Positions 8,333 through 15,877 of a stretch of DNA of 64,000 bases are shown here, piece after piece. Position 1 is the first letter of the stretch, and each line of letters starts with the position of its first letter. The DNA lies in assembly GCA_018366035.1 (NCBI GenBank), contig JAGZIW010000004.1, forward strand, positions 1-64,000, written 5' to 3'. The translations under genes and the position numbers were made by a program. The DNA comes from Butyricicoccus pullicaecorum (GTDB lineage: Bacteria; Bacillota; Clostridia; Oscillospirales; Butyricicoccaceae). The notes under the pieces were generated by a model. It saw only the letters and a program-made list of their open reading frames with translations. It did no database searches and was not told the origin of the DNA.

Positions 8333-8361
8333 TTGCGTTCACGTGAACGCAATGCTATAAT
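8333..8361 (+). promoter_or_regulatory. Promoter of the dehydrogenase unit with a perfect operator
   Basis: TTGCGT-17 bp-TATAAT forms the promoter. The exact 20-bp palindrome TTGCGTTCACGTGAACGCAA (8333-8352) covers its -35 and most of the spacer, so a bound repressor would block RNA polymerase. The CG centre is typical of LacI-family operators. Confidence 0.8.
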
Positions 8362-8482
8362 GAGGGCAAGAAAGAGATAGAGTCATAACCAAAGCATTAT
8401 AGGGCGCATATATCTGCCGCCTATTCAAGCAAACTCTACCATTTATTATGAATATTCTATTTATTTTCAGGAGGCTATCATT

Positions 8483-9496
8483 ATGGAACTCAAAATTGCT
8501 GTTATTGGCTGCGGCATGATCGGCCGTGAACACATCGAACGTATCCAAAACCGTATCAAGGGCGCACAGGTTGTTGCTGTATGCGATGTATTTGAAGACG
8601 GTGCCAAGAAAGGTGCAGAGATTGCCGGCAGTGATGTAAAAATCTACACCGACTTTCAGGCAGCTATCAATGACCCCGATGTTAACGCAGTTGTTGTCAC
8701 CACCCCGGGCGCTTTCCACAAGGAGCCAGTTATTGCATCCATTCAGGCAGGCAAGCCGGTATTCAGTGAAAAACCGCTTGCCAACACCGCTGCGGACTGC
8801 AAGGAAATTGTAGATGCCGAAATGGCTTCTGGAAAGCATCTGGTTCAGGTTGGCTTTATGCGCCGCTATGATCGCGGCTATCGTCAGGTCAAGGAAATGA
8901 TTGATTCCGGAAAGTTTGGTGCACCGATGGTCGTGAAGTGTACGCATCGTGCAGATGGTGTTGCAAACGACTACACCACCGCGATGGCAGTCACCGACAC
9001 TGCAATTCATGAAATCGATGTACTGCCATGGCTGATCCATGACGAATGGGACGAGGTTCAGTGCATCATGCCCAAAACTTCCTCCAAGGCGCATGAGGGA
9101 CTGAAAGACCCACAGGTCATGATTATGAAAACCAAGAGCGGTATTGTCAATGTTTTGGAGGTCAACGTCAACTGCGGCTTCGGATATGATATCAACTGCG
9201 AGGTTGTCTGCGAAAACGGCGTCATCAACCTGCCCTGCCCGTCCTTCCCCACTGTGCGCTATGCCAACAATGTATCCACAAAAATCGAGGACAACTGGAT
9301 TCTGCGCTTCATCGACTCCTACGATGTTGAAATTCAGGATTGGGTCGATCATGCATCTAAGGGTGAAACCAGCGGCTCCTCTGCATGGGACGGATATGTT
9401 GCCTCTATCACCGCAGACGCTCTGGTTAAATCTCAGACCACTGGCGCTTTTGAAAAGGTAGTGACTGGCGGTACCCCTAACTTCTATCAGAAGTAA
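8483..9496 (+). CDS. iolG: Inositol 2-dehydrogenase-like oxidoreductase (Gfo/Idh/MocA)
   Basis: This 337-aa NAD(P)-dependent dehydrogenase has an N-terminal Rossmann fold with GCGMIG (residues 9-14) and the EKP motif at 96-98, then the C-terminal alpha/beta domain. The segment VQVGFMRRYDRGY is characteristic of inositol dehydrogenases. Lys97, Asp172 and His176 fall at the numbers I recall for the catalytic residues of Bacillus subtilis IolG. Such enzymes oxidise myo-inositol to 2-keto-myo-inositol, though relatives use scyllo- or chiro-inositol or sugars. AGGAGG precedes the ATG. It is probably co-transcribed with the isomerase at 9573 and controlled by the palindromic operator at 8333. The symbol reflects family resemblance; the substrate is untested. 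Confidence 0.8.
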   Translation: MELKIAVIGCGMIGREHIERIQNRIKGAQVVAVCDVFEDGAKKGAEIAGSDVKIYTDFQAAINDPDVNAVVVTTPGAFHKEPVIASIQAGKPVFSEKPLANTAADCKEIVDAEMASGKHLVQVGFMRRYDRGYRQVKEMIDSGKFGAPMVVKCTHRADGVANDYTTAMAVTDTAIHEIDVLPWLIHDEWDEVQCIMPKTSSKAHEGLKDPQVMIMKTKSGIVNVLEVNVNCGFGYDINCEVVCENGVINLPCPSFPTVRYANNVSTKIEDNWILRFIDSYDVEIQDWVDHASKGETSGSSAWDGYVASITADALVKSQTTGAFEKVVTGGTPNFYQK

Positions 9497-9572
9497 ATCA
9501 TCAGTCAGACTGAGCGGTCTGGTTTCTCTCTGACAATTGAATTGTATCATCATAAGAAAAGGAGTTTTCCCT

Positions 9573-10433
9573 ATGAAAATCGGTTTTAACGAAGGCTGCA
9601 ATCGCTTCTGCGCAAATCATTCCGTTCTGGAGGATCTCAAGCTGTGTGAAAAGTACGGCTTTGATTACATTGACGTACAATCTGAATGCCTCGATCGCGA
9701 GCTTGCCGCAGGTCTTTACACATTGGAAGATCTTGGCACATTCTTCAAGACCTCTCACTTGAAGATGCTGTCCTACAACGCCCTGATTTTTTTCAATATG
9801 AAGCAAACGCAGGCGGAGAAGGACGCTGTTATGGCACAACTCGACGAGATCATTCGCCGCTGTCAGATTCTGGACTGTGGCATGATTGTTGTCGTTCCGT
9901 CCATGGATCTAACCATTCCCGCTACACTCGACGAAATCAAGGCTGATGCAGTTGCTGTTCTCAAAGAAATGGTCAAGAAGGTCGAACCTTATGGTATCAA
10001 ACTTTCTATCGAATTCTGCGGTGCACCGACCATGTCTATCAACCGTTTCGAAGATGCTTATGCAATTGTTTCTGAGGTCAATCACCCACTGGTCGGTGTG
10101 ACTCTAGACCAATACCATTTCCACGCAATGGCTTCCAGCTGGCAAGCGCTTGAAGAGGCTGACGGCAAGAAAATCTTTGTATGGCATCTTAATGGTATGG
10201 AGAATATGCCTTGCGGTGCAGCCTACAACAATGATGAAAAGCGTCTGTGGCCGGACGAGCAAGGTGACTGTCTGGATCATAAGCGATATGCCGATACGCT
10301 CAAGAAAATCGGATTCGAGGGTGACGTATGTACCATAGAAGTATTCCGTCCCGACTATTATAAGCTGTCAAACGAGGAGAACATCGCAAAAGCTGCCGAG
10401 GTCACCAAGGTACATGTTGCAAAATACTGTTAA
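9573..10433 (+). CDS. Sugar phosphate isomerase/epimerase (TIM barrel, IolE/psicose-epimerase type)
   Basis: This 286-aa protein of the xylose isomerase-like TIM-barrel superfamily shows the four metal-site regions expected for ketose 3-epimerases or inosose dehydratase-like enzymes: LSIEFCG (Glu), GVTLDQYHFH (Asp/His), WHLNGMEN (His) and TIEVFRPDYY (Glu). The start at 9573 has AAAAGGAG 8 nt upstream. It follows the IolG-like gene by 76 bp and is followed by a strong terminator, so the two form a unit. It would act on the keto product of the dehydrogenase, as dehydratase, isomerase or epimerase (inference). Confidence 0.8.
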   Translation: MKIGFNEGCNRFCANHSVLEDLKLCEKYGFDYIDVQSECLDRELAAGLYTLEDLGTFFKTSHLKMLSYNALIFFNMKQTQAEKDAVMAQLDEIIRRCQILDCGMIVVVPSMDLTIPATLDEIKADAVAVLKEMVKKVEPYGIKLSIEFCGAPTMSINRFEDAYAIVSEVNHPLVGVTLDQYHFHAMASSWQALEEADGKKIFVWHLNGMENMPCGAAYNNDEKRLWPDEQGDCLDHKRYADTLKKIGFEGDVCTIEVFRPDYYKLSNEENIAKAAEVTKVHVAKYC

Positions 10434-10441
10434 ATGACATC

Positions 10442-10473
10442 AAAAAAGACCGGTGCTGTCCGGTCTTTTTTCT
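10442..10473. terminator. Intrinsic terminator after the isomerase
   Basis: AAAAAAGACCGG and CCGGTCTTTTTT flank a 6-nt loop. A and T runs on both sides let it serve the convergent kinase-like gene as well. Confidence 0.9.
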
Positions 10474-10524
10474 GTTTTCATACTGCTGTCACATTTGACT
10501 GCCAACCAACGGATAGATGGGGAA

Positions 10525-11061
10525 TTATTTCTCTCGTGTGTTCACGTGCGTGTTGTTCTGGACAGACTGCTGAAAAAAATGCCAAACACGCTCCGCAAGC
10601 GTTTCGAGCGGGGGTTCGTTTTGGAAATATAAGTCATAGGAATATTGCTCGACCTCATCATCTGAACGATTTCCATATTGTGTGACATGCTCATCTTTTC
10701 TGCGAATGAGCAATGTTTGACAGTCCCCCCCAATGGCAGCCTTGAGCCGCGCAATCTCCTCCGGCTCCCGCACATGAATAAACAAAATCTCCTCATCGGC
10801 ACAGGCACAGAACTGCTGATATTGTTCCATACAATATCGGAAGGACAGATCATTGTACTCTGTGAACACTTGCTTTAGCTGAGAGAGCATTTTACGCGCC
10901 GCCATTGTCTTTTCCCCAGACCAGCCTGCAAATCGTGCAATCTCAACAATAGGAGTAATAGAAGAAATATTTCGTACATGACAATACTGTGCGACACAAT
11001 TACAAACCGTGTCCTTACCTACGCCCCCACGTCCATTTATGATAAATACCTGCTTTTTCAA
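10525..11061 (-). CDS. P-loop nucleotide kinase-like protein
   Basis: This 178-aa protein opens with beta-strand FIING and a Walker A loop GRGGVGKDT (residues 11-18). It has a possible Walker B strand (EILFIHVREPEE) and an Arg-Arg-Lys stretch after a second hydrophobic strand (LLIRRKDE). The overall plan is that of deoxynucleoside monophosphate kinase-like proteins, but no substrate-specific motif was recognised. The start is a TTG at 11061 with GGA 11 nt upstream, so initiation may be weak. It stands alone, convergent with the isomerase gene. The GTAAAG-type repeats in its upstream region (11124-11300) may be regulatory. Confidence 0.6.
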   Translation of the reverse strand: MKKQVFIINGRGGVGKDTVCNCVAQYCHVRNISSITPIVEIARFAGWSGEKTMAARKMLSQLKQVFTEYNDLSFRYCMEQYQQFCACADEEILFIHVREPEEIARLKAAIGGDCQTLLIRRKDEHVTQYGNRSDDEVEQYSYDLYFQNEPPLETLAERVWHFFQQSVQNNTHVNTREK

Positions 11062-11123
11062 ATCACCATCTATCCTTTCCTTTATCTGCTCCTAATCATA
11101 CTGCAAAACAGACGGAAAATCAA

Positions 11124-11300
11124 GTAAAGTTTTACGCCTTTACATATGTATTTTACAGAAAATGCAGATTGCACACAGTGTAAAGTTATACACTTTACAC
11201 TGTGTGTTTTTTAAGAATTTTTAATAAAAACCACCTATTTTGTCATATATACATTATATTTCTGTAAAGTGCTCTCGCATTGCGTGTAAAGTTATTTACC
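11124..11300. repeat. Cluster of GTAAAG/CTTTAC repeats including a 15-bp-arm palindrome
   Basis: The region holds GTAAAGTTTTAC (11124-11135), a perfect inverted repeat with arms CACACAGTGTAAAGT (11172-11186) and its complement (11192-11206) followed by six T residues, GTAAAGT at 11264, and TGTAAAGTTATTTAC near 11284-11300. The second and last units share ATTGC then TGTAAAGTTAT and TTAC, so they look like copies of one site. No gene is visible in 11062-11334. They could be operators for a repressor, or the palindrome could be a plus-strand terminator. Confidence 0.5.
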
Positions 11301-11334
11301 AGTCACATCTATATACAGCATGCGATTCCCCGGG

Positions 11335-12813
11335 TCATAGCAAAATACAAATCAAACCGCCGGTGCTCTCATTGATAATACGCTCCAGTGTTTCACGGAA
11401 TTTATCTCGCGCGTCCTCTGGCACACGCGCCAACTTTCCAGATAATTCTTCTCCGATCAATGCCGAAAGCGGTTTTCCGAAAATATTGGTCTGCCAGATT
11501 TTTTCCGGTGCTCCTTCAAACTCACTCATTAAATAATCCAGCAATTCTTCAGACTGCTTCTCTGTTCCAACAATCGGTGTAATTGACGCTTTGATTTGCG
11601 CTTTCATCAGATGAATGGAATCAGCGGAAGCACACAGCTTTACACCATAGCGCCCGCCTTGCTTCATGATTTCAGGCGGTTCCAGCGAAAGCTCCTCCAG
11701 CTCTGGCATCACAACACCGTAGCCTGTTTTCTGCGCCTGTTCCAAGGCTCCTGCAATCCGTTCATAAGATTTTGCCATCTCGGACAATCGGGTCAAAACC
11801 GGAATGAGATCTGCCTCATCTTTCATCTGGATTCCAGTTTGCTGCGTCACGATCTGATAGAACACCGCGGTAGGAATTTCTACAATAACCCGTGCACAGC
11901 CAACACCCAAATCCATATCCGCAATACGTACTGCCTCTATCCACTCATTTTCTTCTAAGATATGCAGCATAGTATCAAAATCCCGCATCTTATGCACCGT
12001 ATGTCCGCCCTTTCGCAGACTATCATACACGCTGCTCTGTACTGCGTGATCTGGCGGCAGGATACTGATAAAACGCGGCAGTGCCACAGAAATTTGCTGA
12101 ACCGGAAATTCATAGAGAACTGCTGTTAAAATGGAACGCATTCTCTGTTCGTCCAAATCCAAACAATTTACAGGCATTGCGACAATACCATATGTTTCCT
12201 GCAAATGTTCACAAACTGCATGTGCATCTTCCCCTTCTGGATCAACTGTATTGACAAGTGTCAGAAAGGGTTTTCCTATGGCCTGTAACTCCTCGATGAC
12301 ACGTCCCTCTACCTCTGCATAGCTTTCCCGTGGGATATCCGAAAAGGAGCCATCTGTTGTAATAACCAGCCCAATTGTGGAATGATCTTCAATAACCTTA
12401 CGTGTCCCAATCTCCGCAGCCTCTGCCATTGGAATTGGGTGGTCACGCCAAGGTGTTGTCACCATGCGCGGTGTATCCTCTTCCATGCTGCCCAGTGCAC
12501 CGTCTACCAAATATCCAACACAGTCTACGAGCCGCACGCGGCAGTTCCCTGCTGGTGTCAGAGCAATTTCGGCTGCTTCTTCCGGTACGAACTTTGGCTC
12601 TGCGGTCATAATGGTCTTTCCAGATCCGGATTGTGGCAATTCGTCCTTGGCACGCTCTCTTTTATAGACATTATCGATGCGCGGAATGACCATATTCTCC
12701 ATAAATCGCTTGATAAATGTCGATTTTCCGGTTCGAACTGGTCCTACCACGCCAATATAAATATCACCGTTTGTCCGAGCGCTGATTTGTTCATATAATC
12801 CTTTCTTCTCCAT
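11335..12813 (-). CDS. spoIVA: Stage IV sporulation protein A (spore coat ATPase)
   Basis: SpoIVA is a cytoskeletal ATPase that polymerises on the forespore outer membrane and forms the base on which the coat assembles. This 492-aa protein has the same length as the Bacillus subtilis protein as I recall it. It has the Walker A motif GPVRTGKS (residues 24-31), a VRLVDCVGYLV Walker B-like strand, the threonine-rich sensor segment and the conserved C-terminus ending LICILL. AAAGGAG lies before the ATG. The sipL-type gene ends 12 bp upstream and spoVM lies just beyond, so the three basement-layer factors are encoded together. Expression in the mother cell under sigma-E is expected from other species. 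Confidence 0.97.
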   Translation of the reverse strand: MEKKGLYEQISARTNGDIYIGVVGPVRTGKSTFIKRFMENMVIPRIDNVYKRERAKDELPQSGSGKTIMTAEPKFVPEEAAEIALTPAGNCRVRLVDCVGYLVDGALGSMEEDTPRMVTTPWRDHPIPMAEAAEIGTRKVIEDHSTIGLVITTDGSFSDIPRESYAEVEGRVIEELQAIGKPFLTLVNTVDPEGEDAHAVCEHLQETYGIVAMPVNCLDLDEQRMRSILTAVLYEFPVQQISVALPRFISILPPDHAVQSSVYDSLRKGGHTVHKMRDFDTMLHILEENEWIEAVRIADMDLGVGCARVIVEIPTAVFYQIVTQQTGIQMKDEADLIPVLTRLSEMAKSYERIAGALEQAQKTGYGVVMPELEELSLEPPEIMKQGGRYGVKLCASADSIHLMKAQIKASITPIVGTEKQSEELLDYLMSEFEGAPEKIWQTNIFGKPLSALIGEELSGKLARVPEDARDKFRETLERIINESTGGLICILL

Positions 12814-12825
12814 CAGTATCTCCTT

Positions 12826-14307
12826 TCACCGTCCGCAAATTGGAATCAAAAGCATGGTTTCCGACACCTGCTCTGTATGCTCCGGCAGTGCATTGGCATT
12901 TTGGATTTCTGACACTGTGGAGGCATATTGCTTGGCAATCTCCCAAAGCGGAGTTGCAGTCTGAATATAGCGCAAAATCAGTGTCGTACCTGCTCTATCG
13001 ACGGGGTCACGATCCTGTTCTGCGGTCAGACCTGTGATATCACGCACCGACACAGGACTGCCGCACAGCACGGTTCCGTTTACTGAAACGCGCAGCTGAA
13101 GGTCTCGCTCTGCACTGAGCGCAGGAGATAAATGTACGTTTAAGTCCCGCAGCTGTGTGTATGCAATTTGACCCAGTGTTAGGGGCAGCATGGTATCCTG
13201 CATCTCTCCCCATAAATTTCCGGCATCATCTAGATACAGCACACAGATTTGCAGCTTCATATTCTCCTGATCGAGCATGGTACACACACCTTCTGTCAGG
13301 AGGATCTCGGTTGCGGGATAGGTCAAGGTAATCTGCGCCATGCTTTCGGATTGATAAGTCTGCGGTGCCTCATCATCATACAGCTCTGAGGTGTCCTCTG
13401 AAATTTCGAGCTGCTTTTTGAGGTGATATAAGTCTTCAATGGTTTGCAGGGTATGTTCCTTTCTTTGCTGTACCAGCGCACGCGCGCAGATCCCTACGGA
13501 TAGGACACCTTCCTCTCGGAGCATGCAGTCCAAGCTGCGCATGGCAAGCCGAACCGTAATCGGCAAATTGTCTGTAATGCTCGGTGCTTCCAGTACCTGT
13601 GTATAAGGAACATTGTGTGTCATAGATTGCAGCTTTCCGGTGTCATCTAAAAGCAGCAAATGCAGCTGCACCTCTCCGCTGAGCGAAATTTGTGCATTCT
13701 CCGGCTGACAGGTCACAGGCAGCATGATACCCTGTGCATGCACCAGCTTCATTCCCTGTGCTCCAGAAATTTCTACGTCATCTAAAACCGTATATTCCCG
13801 TGTAAGCACATTTTGCAGCAAGGAAATCGGCTTTGCGCCATAGCGCACCTGCAAATCCGTCCCATCGGCTTCAATCTTCTCAGTCACAGCGGTTTTCTTT
13901 TGCTGATACAAATCGATTTCTAATCCGATTTCTCCAGTCACGCTCACCTTTCTGGAATTCACCGCTCTTGCTGACACCCGTTGCAAATGGCAGCGCACGA
14001 AACAGGGCTGGTCTGCTGAGATCCCCTGTGTCTCCTCGATATGTGCAAAGCTCAGTGGAATTTGCAGAAAACGGATACCTTCCTGTCCGTCTGGGCGATA
14101 TAATACCACCACATGTACAATACCAGAAATCAAAATGCGATCGGTCTGCGGCAGCTCGTCCTTCACCGATATTGTTCCAAAAGCACACAAAATCCGACCG
14201 ATATCCGGCTCTGTGTCTGGTACAATGGTGTCTGTTGTCTCCGTGAATGTGGTGTGCCGTGCACACATGGGTGCATAGTATTGCAAATCTGTGCGTATGA
14301 ATTCCAT
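12826..14307 (-). CDS. sipL: SpoIVA-interacting spore coat morphogenesis protein (DUF3794 + LysM)
   Basis: This 493-aa protein has repeated DUF3794-type beta-rich regions, for example ISVKDELPQTDRILISG near the N-terminus and again around 190-300. It ends with a LysM domain (LILRYIQTATPLWEIAKQY onward, about 445-493). This is the architecture of Clostridioides difficile SipL, which binds SpoIVA and takes the place of SpoVID. The start at 14307 is set by AAAGGAGGAA; an earlier ATG at 14355 lacks such a site. It lies 12 bp upstream of spoIVA in the same direction, fitting a partner role. DUF3794 proteins include other spore factors, but the LysM and the context favour SipL. Confidence 0.9.
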   Translation of the reverse strand: MEFIRTDLQYYAPMCARHTTFTETTDTIVPDTEPDIGRILCAFGTISVKDELPQTDRILISGIVHVVVLYRPDGQEGIRFLQIPLSFAHIEETQGISADQPCFVRCHLQRVSARAVNSRKVSVTGEIGLEIDLYQQKKTAVTEKIEADGTDLQVRYGAKPISLLQNVLTREYTVLDDVEISGAQGMKLVHAQGIMLPVTCQPENAQISLSGEVQLHLLLLDDTGKLQSMTHNVPYTQVLEAPSITDNLPITVRLAMRSLDCMLREEGVLSVGICARALVQQRKEHTLQTIEDLYHLKKQLEISEDTSELYDDEAPQTYQSESMAQITLTYPATEILLTEGVCTMLDQENMKLQICVLYLDDAGNLWGEMQDTMLPLTLGQIAYTQLRDLNVHLSPALSAERDLQLRVSVNGTVLCGSPVSVRDITGLTAEQDRDPVDRAGTTLILRYIQTATPLWEIAKQYASTVSEIQNANALPEHTEQVSETMLLIPICGR

Positions 14308-14341
14308 AAAAGATTCCTCCTTTTTACCGCTTCTGCTGTTA

Positions 14342-14368
14342 TGTATATGCGTCATTTATACAGATATG
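14342..14368 (-). promoter_or_regulatory. Possible sigma-E-type promoter of sipL-spoIVA
   Basis: Between the spoVM terminator and sipL, the minus strand reads CATATCTG and, 11 nt later, CATATACA. With the ATA elements about 14 nt apart, this resembles the mother-cell sigma-E pattern (ATA at -35, CATACAnT at -10). The -10 match is imperfect. Confidence 0.35.
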
Positions 14369-14378
14369 AAAAAAAGCA

Positions 14379-14409
14379 AAAAGCCGAGGGCTATTTTCCC
14401 TCGGCTTTT
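14379..14409. terminator. Intrinsic terminator after spoVM
   Basis: The stem AAAAGCCGAGGG/CCCTCGGCTTTT with an 8-nt loop lies 4 bp past the spoVM stop. A/T runs on both sides make it potentially bidirectional. Confidence 0.85.
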
Positions 14410-14412
14410 GCC

Positions 14413-14493
14413 TTACTCATCATTTCGAATTCCAAACATACGGCGCAGCATACCGCATAAATACCTCGGACTCTTCCAAATTACAACTTTCAT
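14413..14493 (-). CDS. spoVM: Stage V sporulation protein M, 26-aa amphipathic peptide
   Basis: SpoVM is a tiny amphipathic helix that senses the convex forespore membrane and anchors SpoIVA there. This frame encodes exactly 26 residues, beginning MKVVIWKSPRYLCGMLRRMF and ending in an acidic tail, the same length as the Bacillus subtilis peptide. By eye nine positions are identical to it, including Lys2, Lys7, Pro9, Leu12, Gly14, Arg17, Met19 and Gly21. Pro9 is known to matter for SpoVM function. AGGAGG lies 8 nt before the ATG. A strong terminator follows, and sipL-spoIVA comes next on the same strand, which strongly supports the call. Such a short gene is easily missed by automatic annotation. 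Confidence 0.9.
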   Translation of the reverse strand: MKVVIWKSPRYLCGMLRRMFGIRNDE

Positions 14494-14505
14494 CTGAAAT
14501 GCCTC

Positions 14506-14652
14506 CTATCGTTTCAATAATAGTACGCCAAGTACAATCAGTGCTGCACTGAGAAACAGCAAAAACCAGAACACAGGGCAAATACTTCCCAGAAGAAAAC
14601 CGATTCCCAGCCCAAGGCAGAACATTCCAATCAAATATCGCTGGCAAAACAT
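14506..14652 (-). CDS. 48-aa two-helix membrane peptide upstream of spoVM
   Basis: This 48-codon frame (MFCQRYLIGMFCLGLGIG at the start, VLLLKR at the end) consists almost entirely of two hydrophobic stretches separated by a short CPV turn, so it should be a hairpin membrane peptide with a basic C-terminus. GAGGAG precedes the ATG by 11 nt. Its TAG lies inside the spoVM ribosome-binding site, so the two are very likely translated from one transcript. No family is recognised. The context implies a sporulation role in the mother-cell or forespore outer membrane (inference). Confidence 0.6.
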   Translation of the reverse strand: MFCQRYLIGMFCLGLGIGFLLGSICPVFWFLLFLSAALIVLGVLLLKR

Positions 14653-14798
14653 GGGGTATCACACTCCTCTTACCAAATAACACCATATCATTGCCAGAGA
14701 GTGCCCATAACACAATTGTACGGTGTTTCCTTACTCCAGTATAATCCACCGGACAGAAAAGTGTGCAGACTGCAAATCATTCTTTTTGCTTGGCATCA

Positions 14799-14837
14799 AT
14801 AAGACCGTACTGTGTAAAATACAGTACGGTCTTATTT
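14799..14837. terminator. Terminator downstream of dut
   Basis: The 16-bp stem AATAAGACCGTACTGT and its complement around a 7-nt loop can end the nrdD-nrdG-dut transcript. A further 90 bp before dut hold no visible gene. Confidence 0.8.
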
Positions 14838-14928
14838 CACCACTTTTATAAGGTCACGAATTGATATACCGAAAAATGCTTTGGATTCAAGTATCTCGCA
14901 CACCTCGCATATAAAGGAAAAGTAGTTT

Positions 14929-15360
14929 TTACACCTTTCCCGTACTGCCATGACCGCCACGGTCAGGATTTTTCAAGCAATCTGTCACCGTAAAAGAAAG
15001 TGCAGGCTGATGCTCCATAATGCGGAACTGGCAAATGCGGTCATTGATATGAATAACGGTATCCCGCACTGCATATGCCGGAAAAAACCACTGGTCATTG
15101 TCCCCACAATAGGTTTCATCAATAACACCCATGCTGTTTGTCTGAATGATACCAAAATTCTTAAATGTTGAACTGCGTGGCACAACATGCGCTTCATATC
15201 CCTCGGGCAGCTGCATGGCGATTCCGAGCGGGATCAAACGAAATTCCCCCGCCTGCATAGCGATCTCCTCTGCGGCGCGCAGGTCGATCCAATCAGACTT
15301 TCCGGCGATATAGCGAAGTGGCTCAATTGCATCTGTAAAATACTTGATTTGAATTTCCAT
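14929..15360 (-). CDS. dut: dUTP diphosphatase (trimeric dUTPase)
   Basis: dUTPase hydrolyses dUTP to dUMP and pyrophosphate, keeping uracil out of DNA and feeding thymidylate synthesis. The 143-aa protein carries the trimeric dUTPase motifs in order: WIDLRAAE (I), PRSSTFKNFGI (II), GVIDETYCGD (III), RICQFRI (IV) and RGGHGSTG (V, with His where Phe is usual). The start at 15360 has AGGAGATC upstream. It overlaps the nrdG 3' end by 38 bp, so translation is likely coupled and expression tied to ribonucleotide reduction and NrdR control. Confidence 0.93.
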   Translation of the reverse strand: MEIQIKYFTDAIEPLRYIAGKSDWIDLRAAEEIAMQAGEFRLIPLGIAMQLPEGYEAHVVPRSSTFKNFGIIQTNSMGVIDETYCGDNDQWFFPAYAVRDTVIHINDRICQFRIMEHQPALSFTVTDCLKNPDRGGHGSTGKV

Positions 15361-15877
15361 ATGATCTCCTGATTTCTTTGATTGTGTCTTGTGAATGCAG
15401 TACGACCTTGCCCTCTGACAGTGTACGCGGAATATCAATAATCCGCTGGTTCTCACTGCCGCACCAGTACAGCTGTGGGTTGCGCTGTTCCTTCTGGTAT
15501 CGCCCATCTACTATGACATCACACATTTGTACCATCGGCAGCGTACAGATATCTTCCCAACGATATCCGGTATACAGCCAAATCGTCTTATTGGGAAAAT
15601 TTTTTCGAACCTCGGCAATCAGTTCTCCAATCTCTGCGCGATTGCTGGGAAATAATGGATCTCCTCCGGAAAAGGTGATTCCTGAAATGTAGTCCCTTGA
15701 TAATTCGTCCAGCAGCTCTAACTTTGCTGCATAGTCAAACGGTACGCCGCTGTCCGCGTCCCATGTCTGTGGGTTGTGACATTCTGGGCAATGGTGTCCA
15801 CAGCCGGAAACCCAAAGCACAACACGCAAGCCTTCTCCGTTCAGCATATCGTCTCGGGTAATATTATGGTAATTCAT
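15323..15877 (-). CDS. nrdG: Anaerobic ribonucleoside-triphosphate reductase activating protein
   Basis: NrdG is the radical-SAM activase that generates the glycyl radical on NrdD. The 184-aa protein has the cluster motif CGHHCPEC (Cx3Cx2C) near residue 26, the SAM-binding GGDP stretch (TFSGGDPLF), and the LYTGY region typical of NrdG. Its ATG overlaps the nrdD stop (TAATG), indicating coupled translation. The downstream dut gene begins inside its 3' end. Confidence 0.95.
   Translation of the reverse strand: MNYHNITRDDMLNGEGLRVVLWVSGCGHHCPECHNPQTWDADSGVPFDYAAKLELLDELSRDYISGITFSGGDPLFPSNRAEIGELIAEVRKNFPNKTIWLYTGYRWEDICTLPMVQMCDVIVDGRYQKEQRNPQLYWCGSENQRIIDIPRTLSEGKVVLHSQDTIKEIRRSYGNSNQVFYRCN

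Noticed and set aside
8339..9601. Long minus-strand reading frame of 420 codons opposite the IolG-like gene
   Set aside because: It is an antisense shadow of a well-supported dehydrogenase gene. It lacks a ribosome site and family resemblance, and its composition is that of reverse-complemented coding sequence.
10531..10552. GTGTGTTCACGTGCGTGTTG as a fifth LacI-type operator
   Set aside because: Only the CACGTG core and one arm agree with the operator, and it lies inside the 3' end of the kinase-like gene with no promoter nearby.
14420..14749. Minus-strand 109-codon frame spanning the spoVM region
   Set aside because: It runs in another frame across both small genes and the spoVM ribosome site. 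The 26-aa and 48-aa genes explain the region far better.
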